Part shown: in pieces, positions 27,539-37,025 of the stretch
Numbering within the stretch: the stretch's first letter is position 1
Layout: every line of letters begins with the position of its first letter
NCBI RefSeq assembly: GCF_902712875.1
Contig: NZ_LR743509.1
Coordinates: forward strand, 3,424,001 to 3,488,000
Reading direction: 5' to 3'
From: Hyphomicrobium sp. ghe19
Lineage (GTDB): Bacteria > Pseudomonadota > Alphaproteobacteria > Rhizobiales > Hyphomicrobiaceae
Length of the DNA stretch: 64,000 nucleotides
Made by a program: the position numbers and the translations under genes
The notes under the pieces: model-generated
Seen by the model: the letters and a program-made list of their open reading frames with translations, nothing else
Told to the model about the DNA's origin: nothing
The model's database searches: none

Positions 27539-27558
27539 GCGTAAACAAATGCTTACGC
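27539..27558 (+). repeat. Stem-loop in ubiA-DUF4170 gap
   Basis: GCGTAA pairs with TTACGC around an 8-base loop. A larger inverted repeat (27399-27407 with 27440-27448, GCGCGGCAC/GTGCCGCGC) lies closer to the ubiA stop. Either could end the ubiA transcript; neither has a T-run. Confidence 0.3.
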
Positions 27559-27620
27559 GGAAGTTATGCGATTGCTGATTGGCCAGAGGACGCTTTGCGC
27601 CGTTGACGGCCGTCACACAC

Positions 27621-27640
27621 GCGGTTTTTTAAAAAATCGC
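27621..27640 (+). promoter_or_regulatory. A/T-tract palindrome before DUF4170 gene
   Basis: GCGGTTTTTTAAAAAATCGC is a 20-bp palindrome, with one G-U in RNA, built on T6A6. It lies 33 bases upstream of the DUF4170 start. It may be a bent or easily melted promoter element, or a bidirectional terminator. Confidence 0.35.
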
Positions 27641-27673
27641 CGGAGCATTTGTTCAGGAGACGAACAGTCGTCC

Positions 27674-27952
27674 ATGTCCCAGACCTCATCTTCATCCGAT
27701 TCAAAACCGCAGCTCCTGCATCTCGTTTTCGGGGGCGAACTCGAAACGCTCGAGGGCCACGAATTTCGCGATCTCGAGGGGCTTGATATCGTCGGCATCT
27801 ATCCGGACTATCAGTCAGCTTATGCGGCTTGGAAGAACGCAGCCCAGCGCTCGGTCGACAATGCGATGATGCGGTATTTCATCGTCCATCTGCACAGGCT
27901 GCTCGAGCCGAATGGCCTGAAGTCTGCTCAGCCGGCAACATCCACCACGTGA
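27674..27952 (+). CDS. DUF4170 domain-containing protein
   Basis: 92 residues of unknown function. The start at 27674 follows AGGAG at about 14 bases; an upstream ATG at 27566 gives an atypical leader. The core (LLHLVFGGELETLEGHEFRDLEGLDIVGIYPDYQSAYAAWKN ... RYFIVHLHRLLEP) is that of DUF4170, a short cytoplasmic family found in Alphaproteobacteria beside lipid A genes. Its stop overlaps the GTG start of the exporter gene (GTGA), so it heads this transcript and is probably co-translated with it. Confidence 0.85.
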   Translation: MSQTSSSSDSKPQLLHLVFGGELETLEGHEFRDLEGLDIVGIYPDYQSAYAAWKNAAQRSVDNAMMRYFIVHLHRLLEPNGLKSAQPATSTT

Positions 27953-29760
27953 CGGCCAATCGTCTCAAACCCGAAAAGAAGCCGCGGCCGACTCTTCGGC
28001 TCGATGCGGCTTCGCGCGCGCTGCTTCGCCGTTTCGTCGTCGACTGGGTCTGGCCGCGTCGATTGGAGCTTGGCTGGACACTTTTTCTGACGGCGTGTCT
28101 TGCCGCGGTGACCGGCGGCTATCCGGCCGTCATCAAGAAATCATTCGACATGCTGATGGGCAACCAGCATGGCGCGCTACCGTTCGTGCTCACGGCGATC
28201 GTCGGCATTACGATTGCGCGCGCGACATTGCTTTTTGCGCAATCCGTCGCGACGAACCGCTTCATTCTGCGCCTGACGTCCGACATGCAGAAGCTCGCGT
28301 TCCGGCATCTGATCAGCGCCGATTTCGCGCGGCTGTCGCGGGAGACACCCGGCCGGCTGATGTCGCGACTGACGAACGACATCGGCTTCGTGCAAGGCGC
28401 GATGATGGCGGCGCTGAACTCGATTTTCCGCGACACCTTCTCGGTCATCGCGCTCGTGATCGCGATGCTCTATCTGGACTGGGCGATGACGCTCGTTGTC
28501 TTGAGCGTCTATCCGCTCGCGGCTTTGCCAGTCGCCGCAATCAGTCAACGACTCCGCCGTGTCGCCAAGCAGACGCAGAGCGGCCTCGGCGATATGACCT
28601 CGCTCCTCTCGGAAAAGCTCGCGGGCGCGCGCTTGATCAAGTCGTTTCAGCTCGAGAATTACGCGGCCGACCGCCTCGACAACAGCTTCGAGCAGATCTA
28701 CGGGCTGAAGATGAAGTCGGTGCGGACTCGGGCGCGGATGGATCCGATCCTCGAAGTGCTCGGCGGCATTGCCATCGCCGGCGTCGTCGGATTTGCCTAC
28801 TTGCGCATTTCGAACGGCATTTCGACCGTTGGCGATTTCATGGGGTTCATCACCGCGTTGCTCATGGCGGCGCAGCCCATTCGCGCGCTTGGAAACCTCG
28901 CCGGCCGGCTTCAAGAGGGCCTTGCTGCAGCTGAAAGTTTCTACGGCTTGATCGACGAGATGCCGACGATCGGCGACAAGCCGGACGCGAAGCGTCTCAG
29001 TGTTTCGAAAGGCCAGATCTCTTTCCGCGGGGTCGGGTTCGCTTACGACGCGGCGTCGGAAGAACGGGCCGTGCACGACGTCACGCTCGACGTTCCGGGC
29101 GGATCGACCGTCGCCCTCGTCGGCCGGTCGGGCGCGGGCAAATCGACCATCATCAATCTCGTGCCCAGGCTTTTCGATGTTACCGAAGGCCAGATCCTGA
29201 TCGATGGCCAGGATGTTCGGGACGTCACGCTCTCGTCGCTGCGCGATCAGATCGCGATCGTCAGCCAGGACATCACGCTGTTCGACGACACGATCGAAGC
29301 GAATATCGCGCTTGGGCGCCTCGGTGCGAGCTCGGAAGACATCATCGAGGCTGCGAAAGCGGCGGCGGCTCACGACTTCATCATGGCGTTGCCTGGCGGC
29401 TATCAGACGATGATCGGCGATCGCGGCAGCCGCCTTTCGGGCGGGCAGCGCCAGCGCGTCGCGCTCGCGCGGGCCATCTTGAAGGACGCGCCGATCCTGC
29501 TGCTCGACGAGGCGACGAGCGCGCTCGACAACGAAAGCGAGCAACTGGTTCAGGAGGCGCTTGCCAAGTTCACGCGCACACGCACGACCCTCGTCATCGC
29601 GCATCGGCTTTCGACGATCCAGAACGCGGACATGATTTGCGTGATGGATGGGGGCCGCATCGTTGAGCGCGGGAAACATTTCGAGCTGATCGACCGCAAC
29701 GGCGCTTATGCCCGGCTGAACCGGTCTGCGCACGGGCCTCAGGCGATGATCGCCGAGTGA
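27949..29760 (+). CDS. MsbA-like lipid/lipid A ABC exporter (permease fused to ATPase)
   Basis: Half-transporter that dimerises in the inner membrane and probably flips lipid A-core or another lipid. 603 residues from the GTG at 27949, which overlaps the DUF4170 stop. Six membrane helices fill about 30-330. The nucleotide-binding domain has Walker A VGRSGAGKST, Q-loop SQDITLFDDTIEANI, signature RLSGGQRQRVALARAI, Walker B ILLLDEATSALD and switch IAHRLSTIQ. The context of waaA and lpxK supports a lipid A role; the exact substrate is inferred. Confidence 0.92.
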   Translation: MTANRLKPEKKPRPTLRLDAASRALLRRFVVDWVWPRRLELGWTLFLTACLAAVTGGYPAVIKKSFDMLMGNQHGALPFVLTAIVGITIARATLLFAQSVATNRFILRLTSDMQKLAFRHLISADFARLSRETPGRLMSRLTNDIGFVQGAMMAALNSIFRDTFSVIALVIAMLYLDWAMTLVVLSVYPLAALPVAAISQRLRRVAKQTQSGLGDMTSLLSEKLAGARLIKSFQLENYAADRLDNSFEQIYGLKMKSVRTRARMDPILEVLGGIAIAGVVGFAYLRISNGISTVGDFMGFITALLMAAQPIRALGNLAGRLQEGLAAAESFYGLIDEMPTIGDKPDAKRLSVSKGQISFRGVGFAYDAASEERAVHDVTLDVPGGSTVALVGRSGAGKSTIINLVPRLFDVTEGQILIDGQDVRDVTLSSLRDQIAIVSQDITLFDDTIEANIALGRLGASSEDIIEAAKAAAAHDFIMALPGGYQTMIGDRGSRLSGGQRQRVALARAILKDAPILLLDEATSALDNESEQLVQEALAKFTRTRTTLVIAHRLSTIQNADMICVMDGGRIVERGKHFELIDRNGAYARLNRSAHGPQAMIAE

Positions 29761-29789
29761 CAATCCGGCCGACGCTCGCCCGGCTTCGG

Positions 29790-30527
29790 CTATTCGCGGT
29801 TAAGGATGTTGTTCACGAGCCTGTTCGCCCAACCGCGCGCCTTGAACGTCGAGTTCACTTCGCGGGAATCGTAAACCGTTTCGATCCAATCCCAGAACGC
29901 GATCCCGGTGCGGGCCTCGTCAGCGAGATAGCGGTGGAAGACGGCATCCAGCACGCCTGTGTCGGCGCTGCGGACGTGACCGTAGCGCAAGGAAAGCTGC
30001 TTCACCGCCTCTCGGATCGGCTGCCCATCGTGCAGATGACTGATCATCACGCTCATCAAGCCCGCGCGGTCGGCGCCCGATTTGCAGTGAACGAGGATGG
30101 GATATTCAGCTTTTGCCAGCACATCTTTCATTGCCTGAAATTCGGCGAGTGAGGGCGCGGCGCGCGATCGCAAGGTCAGATCGACGAGCGTGAGGCCATG
30201 GCGAGCGCACGCCTGCTGCTCGAGCCAGCGTGTGCCATAGGACTGCTCGCCGCGCAGATTGATGATCGTCTTTATACCGCGCCTGGCTGCCCAGGCGATG
30301 TGATGGGGCGCGGGCTGCGCCGAGCGCCACGCATCCCTGCCCACGCGATGGCGATTATTGTAAATGGTCCGCACGAGGCCATAATCGATCAGCAGCATTT
30401 CGGCGTAGCAAAGGGCCGATGCGAATCGCGTCCCAAGCCAGGACGGGGGGGAATGCACTGCACTGTGCAAAAGTGCACCGCTTGTACGGCGTAATCCACG
30501 CTTTGCTTCTTTGAGAGGGCTTGCCAT
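29790..30527 (-). CDS. Dual-specificity/tyrosine phosphatase family protein
   Basis: 245 residues. The CX5R active-site loop is HCKSGADRAG, with Cys148 and Arg154, typical of cysteine-based phosphatases. The preceding part AWRSAQPAPHHIAWAARRGIKTIINLRGE is the usual DSP N-terminal segment. It points against its neighbours, between the exporter and waaA. Phosphatases of this type often accompany lipid A genes in this order; the substrate, whether protein, lipid or sugar phosphate, is unknown. Confidence 0.85.
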   Translation of the reverse strand: MASPLKEAKRGLRRTSGALLHSAVHSPPSWLGTRFASALCYAEMLLIDYGLVRTIYNNRHRVGRDAWRSAQPAPHHIAWAARRGIKTIINLRGEQSYGTRWLEQQACARHGLTLVDLTLRSRAAPSLAEFQAMKDVLAKAEYPILVHCKSGADRAGLMSVMISHLHDGQPIREAVKQLSLRYGHVRSADTGVLDAVFHRYLADEARTGIAFWDWIETVYDSREVNSTFKARGWANRLVNNILNRE

Positions 30528-30732
30528 CAGGAGTTGTCTCGATGCTCCCGATTCGCGGGCAGCCTTGCGGATAGGGCCAGCTTTAATCCTACTCGTTGTT
30601 CACAAGAAGCCGCGGTCCATCGTGATTGAACTTGCTAGTTATTAGCTATAGCAACGACCCGCAAGGGGCTAAACACAATCAAGCTTCGTCCTGCACTTTC
30701 TCGCGTTACAACGATAAGGCAGCCATTGCCGC

Positions 30733-32736
30733 ATGGCAGAAATCAAGAAGAGGCTCGTGCGACTTGGCGGCTCGACGCTGGCGCGCCTTATCCGCCACGT
30801 GGCCAATTCGTCTCAGGTTATTCACGAACCGCCGGACCTGATGGACCGGCTTAGCGATACCCACCCCTGTATCGTCGCGTGCTGGCACGGCCAGTTCATG
30901 ATGATCGCGACGCTTCGTCCTGAAAACGTCAGGATTTCAGCGATGGTCGCGCGGCACGGCGACGCCGAGATCATCAGCGAAACATTACAAGCCATCGACG
31001 TTCAACTCATTCGCGGCGCGGGGGCCGGCTGGCGCAAGAAGGATCGCGGCGGCGCGGCGGCTCTTCGCGCATCGCTGCAGGCACTTTCCGAAGGCTCGTC
31101 ACTCGTGATGACGGCCGACGTCCCGCCGGGGCCGGCGCGGGTTGCGGGCGCGGGCATCGTCACGATCGCGCGCATGTCGGGTCGGCCTATCGTTCCCGTC
31201 GCGCTCGCCACGAAACGTTTCGCGTCGTTCGATACCTGGAGCCGGCTGACGATCAATCTGCCGTACTCGAAACTTGCAGCCGTCGTCGGCGAACCAATTC
31301 ATGTTCCGAGCGAGGCGGACGCGGAGTTGCTCGAATCAAAACGCGTCGAGCTCGAGACCGCGCTCAACACCGCGACGCTCCGGGCGTACGAACTTGCCGG
31401 TGCCGATATCAAGCGAGCGACGCCGCTCGATGTCCTTGCGGCGGCCTCGGCGCCGACGCCAGGCCTCGTGCTCAAGGCTTATCGCGCCGGAACAGCAGCG
31501 TTGCGGCCAGCGGTGCCGCTGCTTCTCAACATGCGCGGACAGCAGGGTAAGGAAGATCCGAACCGCCGCGGCGAACGATTGGGCTTTGCGGGCCGGCCGC
31601 GTCCCGCGGGACAGGTGGTGTGGGTTCATGCGGCGAGCGTCGGCGAGACGAACGCGATCCTTCCGCTCATCGACAGTCTGCTCGACGCCAATCCGCACAT
31701 TCACATTCTGCTGACGACGGGAACGAAAACATCAGCGGAGATTGCGGCGCATCGCTTGCCGCCACGGGCATTGCATCAGTACGTGCCTCTCGACGTTCCC
31801 CACTACGTCGCTCGCTTTCTCGATCACTGGAAGCCGTCGATATCGATCTTTACGGAATCCGACATCTGGCCGAATCTCATTCTCGGAACGGCGGAGCGGG
31901 GAATTCCTCTCGTGCTCGTCAACGCGCGCATGTCACCACGCAGCATCAGCCGCTGGCGCAAATATGCGGCCGTCGGCCGGCCGCTGTTTTCGCGCTTCGC
32001 GGCCGTGCTCTCGCAGAATTCGCAGATTACGCGGGCGATGAAGCGTCTCGGTGCCCCGAACGTCATCACGGCCGGCAACCTGAAAATCGATTCACCGCCA
32101 CCTCCGGTCAACGCGGATCTGCTGGCGTCGCTGAAGAACGCCGTTGGCCAGCGTCCGCTGTTCCTCGCGGCCAGCACCCATCCCGGCGAAGACACGGTGA
32201 TCGCCGCGGCGCATTCGCTGATGAGGCGCGATATCGAAGGACTGCTGACGATCATCGTTCCTCGTCATCCGGAACGCGGCGGCGGCCTTGCGGCGTCACT
32301 CGGCGGCCTCGGGCTCAGAACGCAACTGCGCTCGCGCTCCTCCGCACCCGAGACCGATACCGAGATCTACGTCGCCGACACGATTGGCGAGCTTGGAACA
32401 TTCTATTCGATCTCGCCCGTTGCGCTCGTCGGCGGATCTCTGGTCGAGCATGGCGGTCAAAACCCGATCGAAGCCGTTCGTCTCGGCTCGTGCGTTTTAA
32501 CCGGTCCGTTCACGCACAATTTTCGCGATGCGTATGCCGCGCTCTTCCGCGAGGGCGGCGCCGTCGAAGTCAGGTCGTCCGACGACATCGCGCGGCAGGT
32601 TACGCTGCTGCTAGCCGATCAAGCCGCGGCCAAGCGCATGCGGCAGGGCGCAGACTTGGCGCTTCAGTCCATGGGCGGCGCGCTCGCCAAGACGCTCGGC
32701 GCCATTCAGCCATTGCTTGAAAAACAGCGAGCGTGA
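30733..32736 (+). CDS. waaA: Fused DUF374 lysophospholipid acyltransferase-like and Kdo transferase (WaaA/KdtA)
   Basis: 667 residues with two domains. Residues 1 to about 225 are DUF374 (CIVACWHGQFMMIATL with the His, GAGAGWRKKDRGGAAAL, MTADVPPGPARVAG), related to acyltransferases. Residues about 245-667 are 3-deoxy-D-manno-octulosonate transferase, which adds Kdo to lipid IVA: LKAYRAGTAALRPAVPLLLNMRG at the start, HAASVGE with the expected catalytic Glu305, TESDIWPNLI and GGSLVEHGGQNPIEA. WaaA alone is about 425 residues. In many relatives these are two adjacent genes; here the frame is open throughout. Upstream of lpxK by three bases. Confidence 0.9.
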   Translation: MAEIKKRLVRLGGSTLARLIRHVANSSQVIHEPPDLMDRLSDTHPCIVACWHGQFMMIATLRPENVRISAMVARHGDAEIISETLQAIDVQLIRGAGAGWRKKDRGGAAALRASLQALSEGSSLVMTADVPPGPARVAGAGIVTIARMSGRPIVPVALATKRFASFDTWSRLTINLPYSKLAAVVGEPIHVPSEADAELLESKRVELETALNTATLRAYELAGADIKRATPLDVLAAASAPTPGLVLKAYRAGTAALRPAVPLLLNMRGQQGKEDPNRRGERLGFAGRPRPAGQVVWVHAASVGETNAILPLIDSLLDANPHIHILLTTGTKTSAEIAAHRLPPRALHQYVPLDVPHYVARFLDHWKPSISIFTESDIWPNLILGTAERGIPLVLVNARMSPRSISRWRKYAAVGRPLFSRFAAVLSQNSQITRAMKRLGAPNVITAGNLKIDSPPPPVNADLLASLKNAVGQRPLFLAASTHPGEDTVIAAAHSLMRRDIEGLLTIIVPRHPERGGGLAASLGGLGLRTQLRSRSSAPETDTEIYVADTIGELGTFYSISPVALVGGSLVEHGGQNPIEAVRLGSCVLTGPFTHNFRDAYAALFREGGAVEVRSSDDIARQVTLLLADQAAAKRMRQGADLALQSMGGALAKTLGAIQPLLEKQRA

Positions 32737-32739
32737 TGC

Positions 32740-33768
32740 GTGCCCATCTCTGAACCGAGCTGGTGGTACGGGCCGGGCAGCGGATGGCAGACTGCACTTC
32801 TCTCTCCAATCGGCAGCATCGTCGGCCGGATCGCAAGCCGCCGCATTGAGAACGCAAATCCCTATCGCTCGGCGCTTCCCGTTATCTGCGCCGGAAACTT
32901 CACGGCCGGCGGCTCGGGCAAGACTCCGCTCGCTTTGTTCATTGCCAAGCTCGTCGCGGAAGACGATCGCGAGCCATGGTTTCTTTCGCGCGGTTACGGT
33001 GGAAGTCTCGAGGGTCCGGTGCGCGTCAGTGCCGATCTCCATACGGCGCGCGACGTCGGGGACGAGCCGCTGCTTCTTGCCCGTGCTGCGCCGACGGTCG
33101 TCTCGCGCGATCGCCGCAAAGGCGCGGAAGTGATCGAGAGCATGGCTTCGAAACGCGCCGTCATCATCATGGACGACGGCTTGCAAAATCCGGCGCTCGC
33201 GAAGGATCTTGCTATCGCGCTCGTCGATGCGAAACGCGGCGTTGGCAACGGGCTCGTCATTCCTGCAGGCCCCCTGCGCGCACCACTCGATGTTCAAACG
33301 GCGCTTGCAAACCTGATCGTGCTCACCGGAAGTGATGATGCGGACGACCGTTCCTTCGTTGATCGGCTCAAAGGGATGACGCGCGCGCCGATCATTTCCG
33401 CTCAGACGCGCGCTGAAGACGACAACGCGAAGTTTCGCGGCCGGCGCGTGCATGCTTTTGCAGGCATCGCCAATCCCGACCGCTTTTTTGCGACTCTCGC
33501 TTCACTCGGAGCCGACATCATCGCGCGAAGGGCATTCGCCGATCACCACATGTTCAGCGAGGCGGAGGCCCGCGATCTGATCGAAGCGGCCGAACGCGGC
33601 AACGCGGCTCTCGTGACTACGGAAAAAGATATCGCGCGGCTTTCCGGAGCATCAGGCGCGCGCGGGGCGCTCAAAGAGCGTGCAGAAACCGTCGCGATCA
33701 AAACGTCTCTCGAAGGCGGGGATCTCGACGTGATGCGCGGGCTGATCCGTGATGCAATCGCTCGCTAG
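32740..33768 (+). CDS. lpxK: Tetraacyldisaccharide 4'-kinase LpxK
   Basis: Phosphorylates the 4' position of the lipid A disaccharide precursor at the inner membrane, making lipid IVA, the acceptor for WaaA. 342 residues from a GTG three bases after the waaA stop. An N-terminal membrane segment (GWQTALLSPIGSIVGRI), a P-loop AGNFTAGGSGKTPLA, FLSRGYGG, and the DDG motif IIMDDGLQNPALAKD are intact. Co-transcribed with the fusion gene upstream. Confidence 0.95.
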   Translation: MPISEPSWWYGPGSGWQTALLSPIGSIVGRIASRRIENANPYRSALPVICAGNFTAGGSGKTPLALFIAKLVAEDDREPWFLSRGYGGSLEGPVRVSADLHTARDVGDEPLLLARAAPTVVSRDRRKGAEVIESMASKRAVIIMDDGLQNPALAKDLAIALVDAKRGVGNGLVIPAGPLRAPLDVQTALANLIVLTGSDDADDRSFVDRLKGMTRAPIISAQTRAEDDNAKFRGRRVHAFAGIANPDRFFATLASLGADIIARRAFADHHMFSEAEARDLIEAAERGNAALVTTEKDIARLSGASGARGALKERAETVAIKTSLEGGDLDVMRGLIRDAIAR

Positions 33769-33782
33769 TACTGCTGGCTCGC

Positions 33783-34028
33783 TCAGCGAGCGGGCGCGTT
33801 CGAACGTTCGATGGCATTAAGCTCGAGGTAACGCTGCACGGAGATTTCCGCCGAGGCATATGCCTCCTGCGCGTCGACGCTCCAATAACGAAGATCGGGA
33901 AGCGCGATGGGCTGGCCCGTTACCGCGCAGCGCACGAAATCCCCCGGAGACATCACTTCGAACTCGCCATCCAGATAGCGAATCTTGGCTTCGTTACGCA
34001 GACCAAAAAATTTCTCAATTCGATTCAT
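33783..34028 (-). CDS. DUF2093 domain-containing protein
   Basis: 81 residues of unknown function. KFFGLRNEAKIRYLDGEFEVMSPGDFVRCAVTG and LPDLRYWSVDAQEAYASAEI match the DUF2093 family of Alphaproteobacteria, small cytoplasmic proteins often found next to lpxK or xseA. Convergent with lpxK, 14 bases between stops. Confidence 0.85.
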   Translation of the reverse strand: MNRIEKFFGLRNEAKIRYLDGEFEVMSPGDFVRCAVTGQPIALPDLRYWSVDAQEAYASAEISVQRYLELNAIERSNAPAR

Positions 34029-34146
34029 CAGCTTCCAAGCCGTGCTGTTCTTTTACTGCCGGACATCATCCGACATCAGATGGAATGCCGCATTATGAAT
34101 GACGCATTTCAGGCGGCGCGCCAATTTCCAATTTAGCCTAAGCGTA

Positions 34147-35613
34147 TCAAAAAAGTGAGCCTTGTCCGCCGCGTCCGCCGGGCTTTTGGCGCGGCGTTTT
34201 ACCCGCTCCTGGATCGGCTTTAGCGGGTCCTGATTTTAGCGGGCCTTCGGCTCTCGCCGCAATCTGCCCGTCGGACAACTCGATGTTCAGCATCGCCCCG
34301 GCGACGACGGACGCCGCTTGCCGGATCGTCTGCCCGGCCTCGTTCCTGACGAGTGCAAAGCCGCGAGACAGGATGCTGTGATAGCCCAATGAGTTGAGCA
34401 GCGCCGCTTTACCATCAAGAACCCTGCGACTGACCGCCACGCGGTTGAGAAGTGCGCGGCCGGCGCGCCGTTCGAGTGTCTGAAGCCGCTCGCCGCAGCG
34501 GGAATGTTTCTGAAGTATCGGCGCGGGAGACAAACGTCCGCTGATGCGCGCGAGCCGTGTTGCATGTGCTCGTGTGTTGGCGAGAAGCGCCCGCGAGAGG
34601 CGGCGATCGGCCTCGTCGAAGCGTTGGCGCGGCAGCGCGACGAGATCCTGCAGTTTCGGCAGGCCGCGCGACGATGCCTTCAGGTGTGTTTTCGCGCCCT
34701 CAAGCGAGCGGCGAACCGCTGTTCGCTTGCGCAGCATGAGCTTTTCGAGCCCGTCGATCAGCTCGGAATACTTCGGCACGGCCCATTCGGCGGCTTTCGT
34801 CGGCGTCGGCGCGCGGGCATCAGCGACGAGATCGATGAGCGTCCAATCCGTCTCGTGGCCGACGGCGGAAATCAGCGGAATGCGGCTCTCGGCTGCCGCT
34901 CTTACCACGATCTCTTCGTTGAAACTCCAGAGGTCTTCGAGACTGCCGCCGCCGCGCGCGACGATCAGAACGTCGGGCCGGGGAATTTTGCCGCCGGTTT
35001 CGAGCGCGTTGAAGCCGCGGATCGCTGCGGCGACTTCAGCCGCGCTTCCCTCGCCTTGCACGCGCACCGGCCAGAGAAGAACGCGCGCCGGATAGCGCTC
35101 GTTGAAGCCGTGCAGCATGTCGCGAATAACGGCGCCCGTCGGCGACGTGACGATGCCGACGACTTTCGGCAGAAACGGACGCGGCTTCTTGCGGGCTTCG
35201 TCGAACAGGCCTTCGGCCGCGAATTTGCGCTTGCGCTCTTCGAGCAGCGCCATCAGCGCGCCGGCGCCCGCGGGCTCCAGAGCTTCGATGACGATTTGAT
35301 ATTTCGACGAGCCAGGGAACGTCGTGATCTTTCCCTGGGCGATGACTTCCATGCCCTCTTCGGGCTTGAAGCGGAGCCGGCCGAACGATCCTTTCCAGAT
35401 CACGGCCTCTATCTTCGCCTTGTCGTCCTTCAGCGCGAAATAGCAGTGTCCCGATGCGTGCGGCCCGCGATAACCCGAGATCTCGCCCTTGAGGCGGACA
35501 TAGCCGAAGCCGTCCTCGAGGGCGCGCTTTATCGCGCCCGAAAGTTCGGACACAGAGAACTCCGGGGCATTGGCGCCGGGGCGGGCTTCGCTGGTGTTGG
35601 GAATTGAATTCAA
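34147..35613 (-). CDS. xseA: Exodeoxyribonuclease VII large subunit XseA
   Basis: Large subunit of the single-strand nuclease ExoVII. 488 residues from a TTG at 35613; no ATG lies before the conserved [19 protein letters not shown]. The OB-fold domain (about 20-115) has [22 protein letters not shown]. The nuclease domain has [36 protein letters not shown] and [17 protein letters not shown]. The C-terminus is helical with a basic Gly/Lys-rich tail. The small subunit XseB is not in the window. Confidence 0.94.
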   Translation of the reverse strand: MNSIPNTSEARPGANAPEFSVSELSGAIKRALEDGFGYVRLKGEISGYRGPHASGHCYFALKDDKAKIEAVIWKGSFGRLRFKPEEGMEVIAQGKITTFPGSSKYQIVIEALEPAGAGALMALLEERKRKFAAEGLFDEARKKPRPFLPKVVGIVTSPTGAVIRDMLHGFNERYPARVLLWPVRVQGEGSAAEVAAAIRGFNALETGGKIPRPDVLIVARGGGSLEDLWSFNEEIVVRAAAESRIPLISAVGHETDWTLIDLVADARAPTPTKAAEWAVPKYSELIDGLEKLMLRKRTAVRRSLEGAKTHLKASSRGLPKLQDLVALPRQRFDEADRRLSRALLANTRAHATRLARISGRLSPAPILQKHSRCGERLQTLERRAGRALLNRVAVSRRVLDGKAALLNSLGYHSILSRGFALVRNEAGQTIRQAASVVAGAMLNIELSDGQIAARAEGPLKSGPAKADPGAGKTPRQKPGGRGGQGSLF

Positions 35614-35706
35614 TAGCTTACTGTTCTGTTTCGCGGTCTTGCTTGTTTCACGTTGGATGCTACACCCGGATGCTACACCAAGGCACGGATTGCAACAGGC
35701 GACCTG

Positions 35707-36984
35707 ATGAACGTCTTACTCCTCGGCTCGGGCGGCCGCGAGCATGCTCTCGCCTGGACCCTTAGCGCGAGTCCACTTCTGACAAAACTTTTCTGCGCTC
35801 CCGGCAATGCCGGCATCGCGGACGTGGCGCAATGTATCCCCATCGATCCGACCAACCAAGACGGCATCATTCAATTCTGCCGCGATGAGCGCATCCAACT
35901 CGTCGTTATCGGCCCCGAAGCGCCGCTCGTCGCCGGTCTCGGAGATGCCCTCGGTGCAGCCGGGATTCGTTATTTCGGGCCGACGAAGAGCGCCGCGCAG
36001 CTCGAAGGATCGAAGGGCTTCACCAAAGACCTTTGCCGCACCGCCGGCATTCCGACAGCCGCCTATGGCCGTTTCATGGACCCGGCGGCGGCAAAGACCT
36101 ATCTCGCCGCCCAGAGCCTTCCGATCGTCGTGAAGGCGGACGGTCTGGCGGCGGGCAAAGGCGTCATCATCGCGACGACGCGTGAAGAAGCCGAGGCCGC
36201 CGTCGATGCGTGCCTGTCCGGCGCATTCGGCTCGGCCGGAGCCGAAGTCGTCATCGAAGAATTCATGCACGGCGAGGAAGCGAGCTTCTTTGCGCTGTGC
36301 GACGGCGTCACCGCGTTGGCGCTCGCGTCGGCTCAAGATCACAAGCGCGTCGGCGACGGCGATACGGGACCGAACACCGGCGGCATGGGCGCCTATTCGC
36401 CAGCGCCCGTCGTCACGCCGGAGATGAGCGACCGCGTGATGCGGGAGATCATCGAGCCGACGATCAAGGAAATGGCCGCGCGCGGTACGCCGTTCAAGGG
36501 CGTGCTGTTCGCCGGACTGATGATCACTGCGACCGGGCCAAAGCTCATCGAATACAACGTTCGCTTCGGCGATCCCGAGACGCAGGTTTTGATGATGCGC
36601 CTCAAATCGGATCTGCTCGCGGCGCTCATCGCGACGACCGACGGCGTGCTTTCGAACTTCGATCTCCGCTGGAGCGACGACGCGGCGCTGACCGTCGTGA
36701 TGGCCGCCAACGGATATCCCGGGACGCCTCAAAAAGGCACGGAGATCAAGGGTCTGGAGCTTGCTCAGGCGACCCCGAATGTCGAGATCTTCCACGCCGG
36801 TACGCGCCGCGAGGACCAACGTCTTATTGCGGACGGCGGCCGCGTGCTAAACGTCACCGGCCGCGGCAAGACGATCGCGGAGGCGCGCGACGCCGCCTAC
36901 GCGGCGATTGCAAAGATCGATTGGCCGGGCGGCTTCTACCGCAAGGACATCGGCTGGCGCGCGTTGCAGCGAAACGAGACGTGA
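35707..36984 (+). CDS. purD: Phosphoribosylamine-glycine ligase PurD
   Basis: Second step of purine biosynthesis (GAR synthetase). 425 residues, the usual length. The ATG at 35707 opens directly onto the conserved [25 protein letters not shown]-like [15 protein letters not shown]-grasp [33 protein letters not shown] and [12 protein letters not shown] are characteristic. Divergent from xseA. Confidence 0.96.
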   Translation: MNVLLLGSGGREHALAWTLSASPLLTKLFCAPGNAGIADVAQCIPIDPTNQDGIIQFCRDERIQLVVIGPEAPLVAGLGDALGAAGIRYFGPTKSAAQLEGSKGFTKDLCRTAGIPTAAYGRFMDPAAAKTYLAAQSLPIVVKADGLAAGKGVIIATTREEAEAAVDACLSGAFGSAGAEVVIEEFMHGEEASFFALCDGVTALALASAQDHKRVGDGDTGPNTGGMGAYSPAPVVTPEMSDRVMREIIEPTIKEMAARGTPFKGVLFAGLMITATGPKLIEYNVRFGDPETQVLMMRLKSDLLAALIATTDGVLSNFDLRWSDDAALTVVMAANGYPGTPQKGTEIKGLELAQATPNVEIFHAGTRREDQRLIADGGRVLNVTGRGKTIAEARDAAYAAIAKIDWPGGFYRKDIGWRALQRNET

Positions 36985-37025
36985 GCAACCTTATGCTCTA
37001 GCGAACAACGGGATACCGGCAACGC

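Noticed and set aside
28177..29763. 528-codon minus-strand frame opposite the MsbA-like exporter
   Set aside because: The plus strand carries all ABC motifs in order; the antisense translation is low-complexity Arg/Asp/His.
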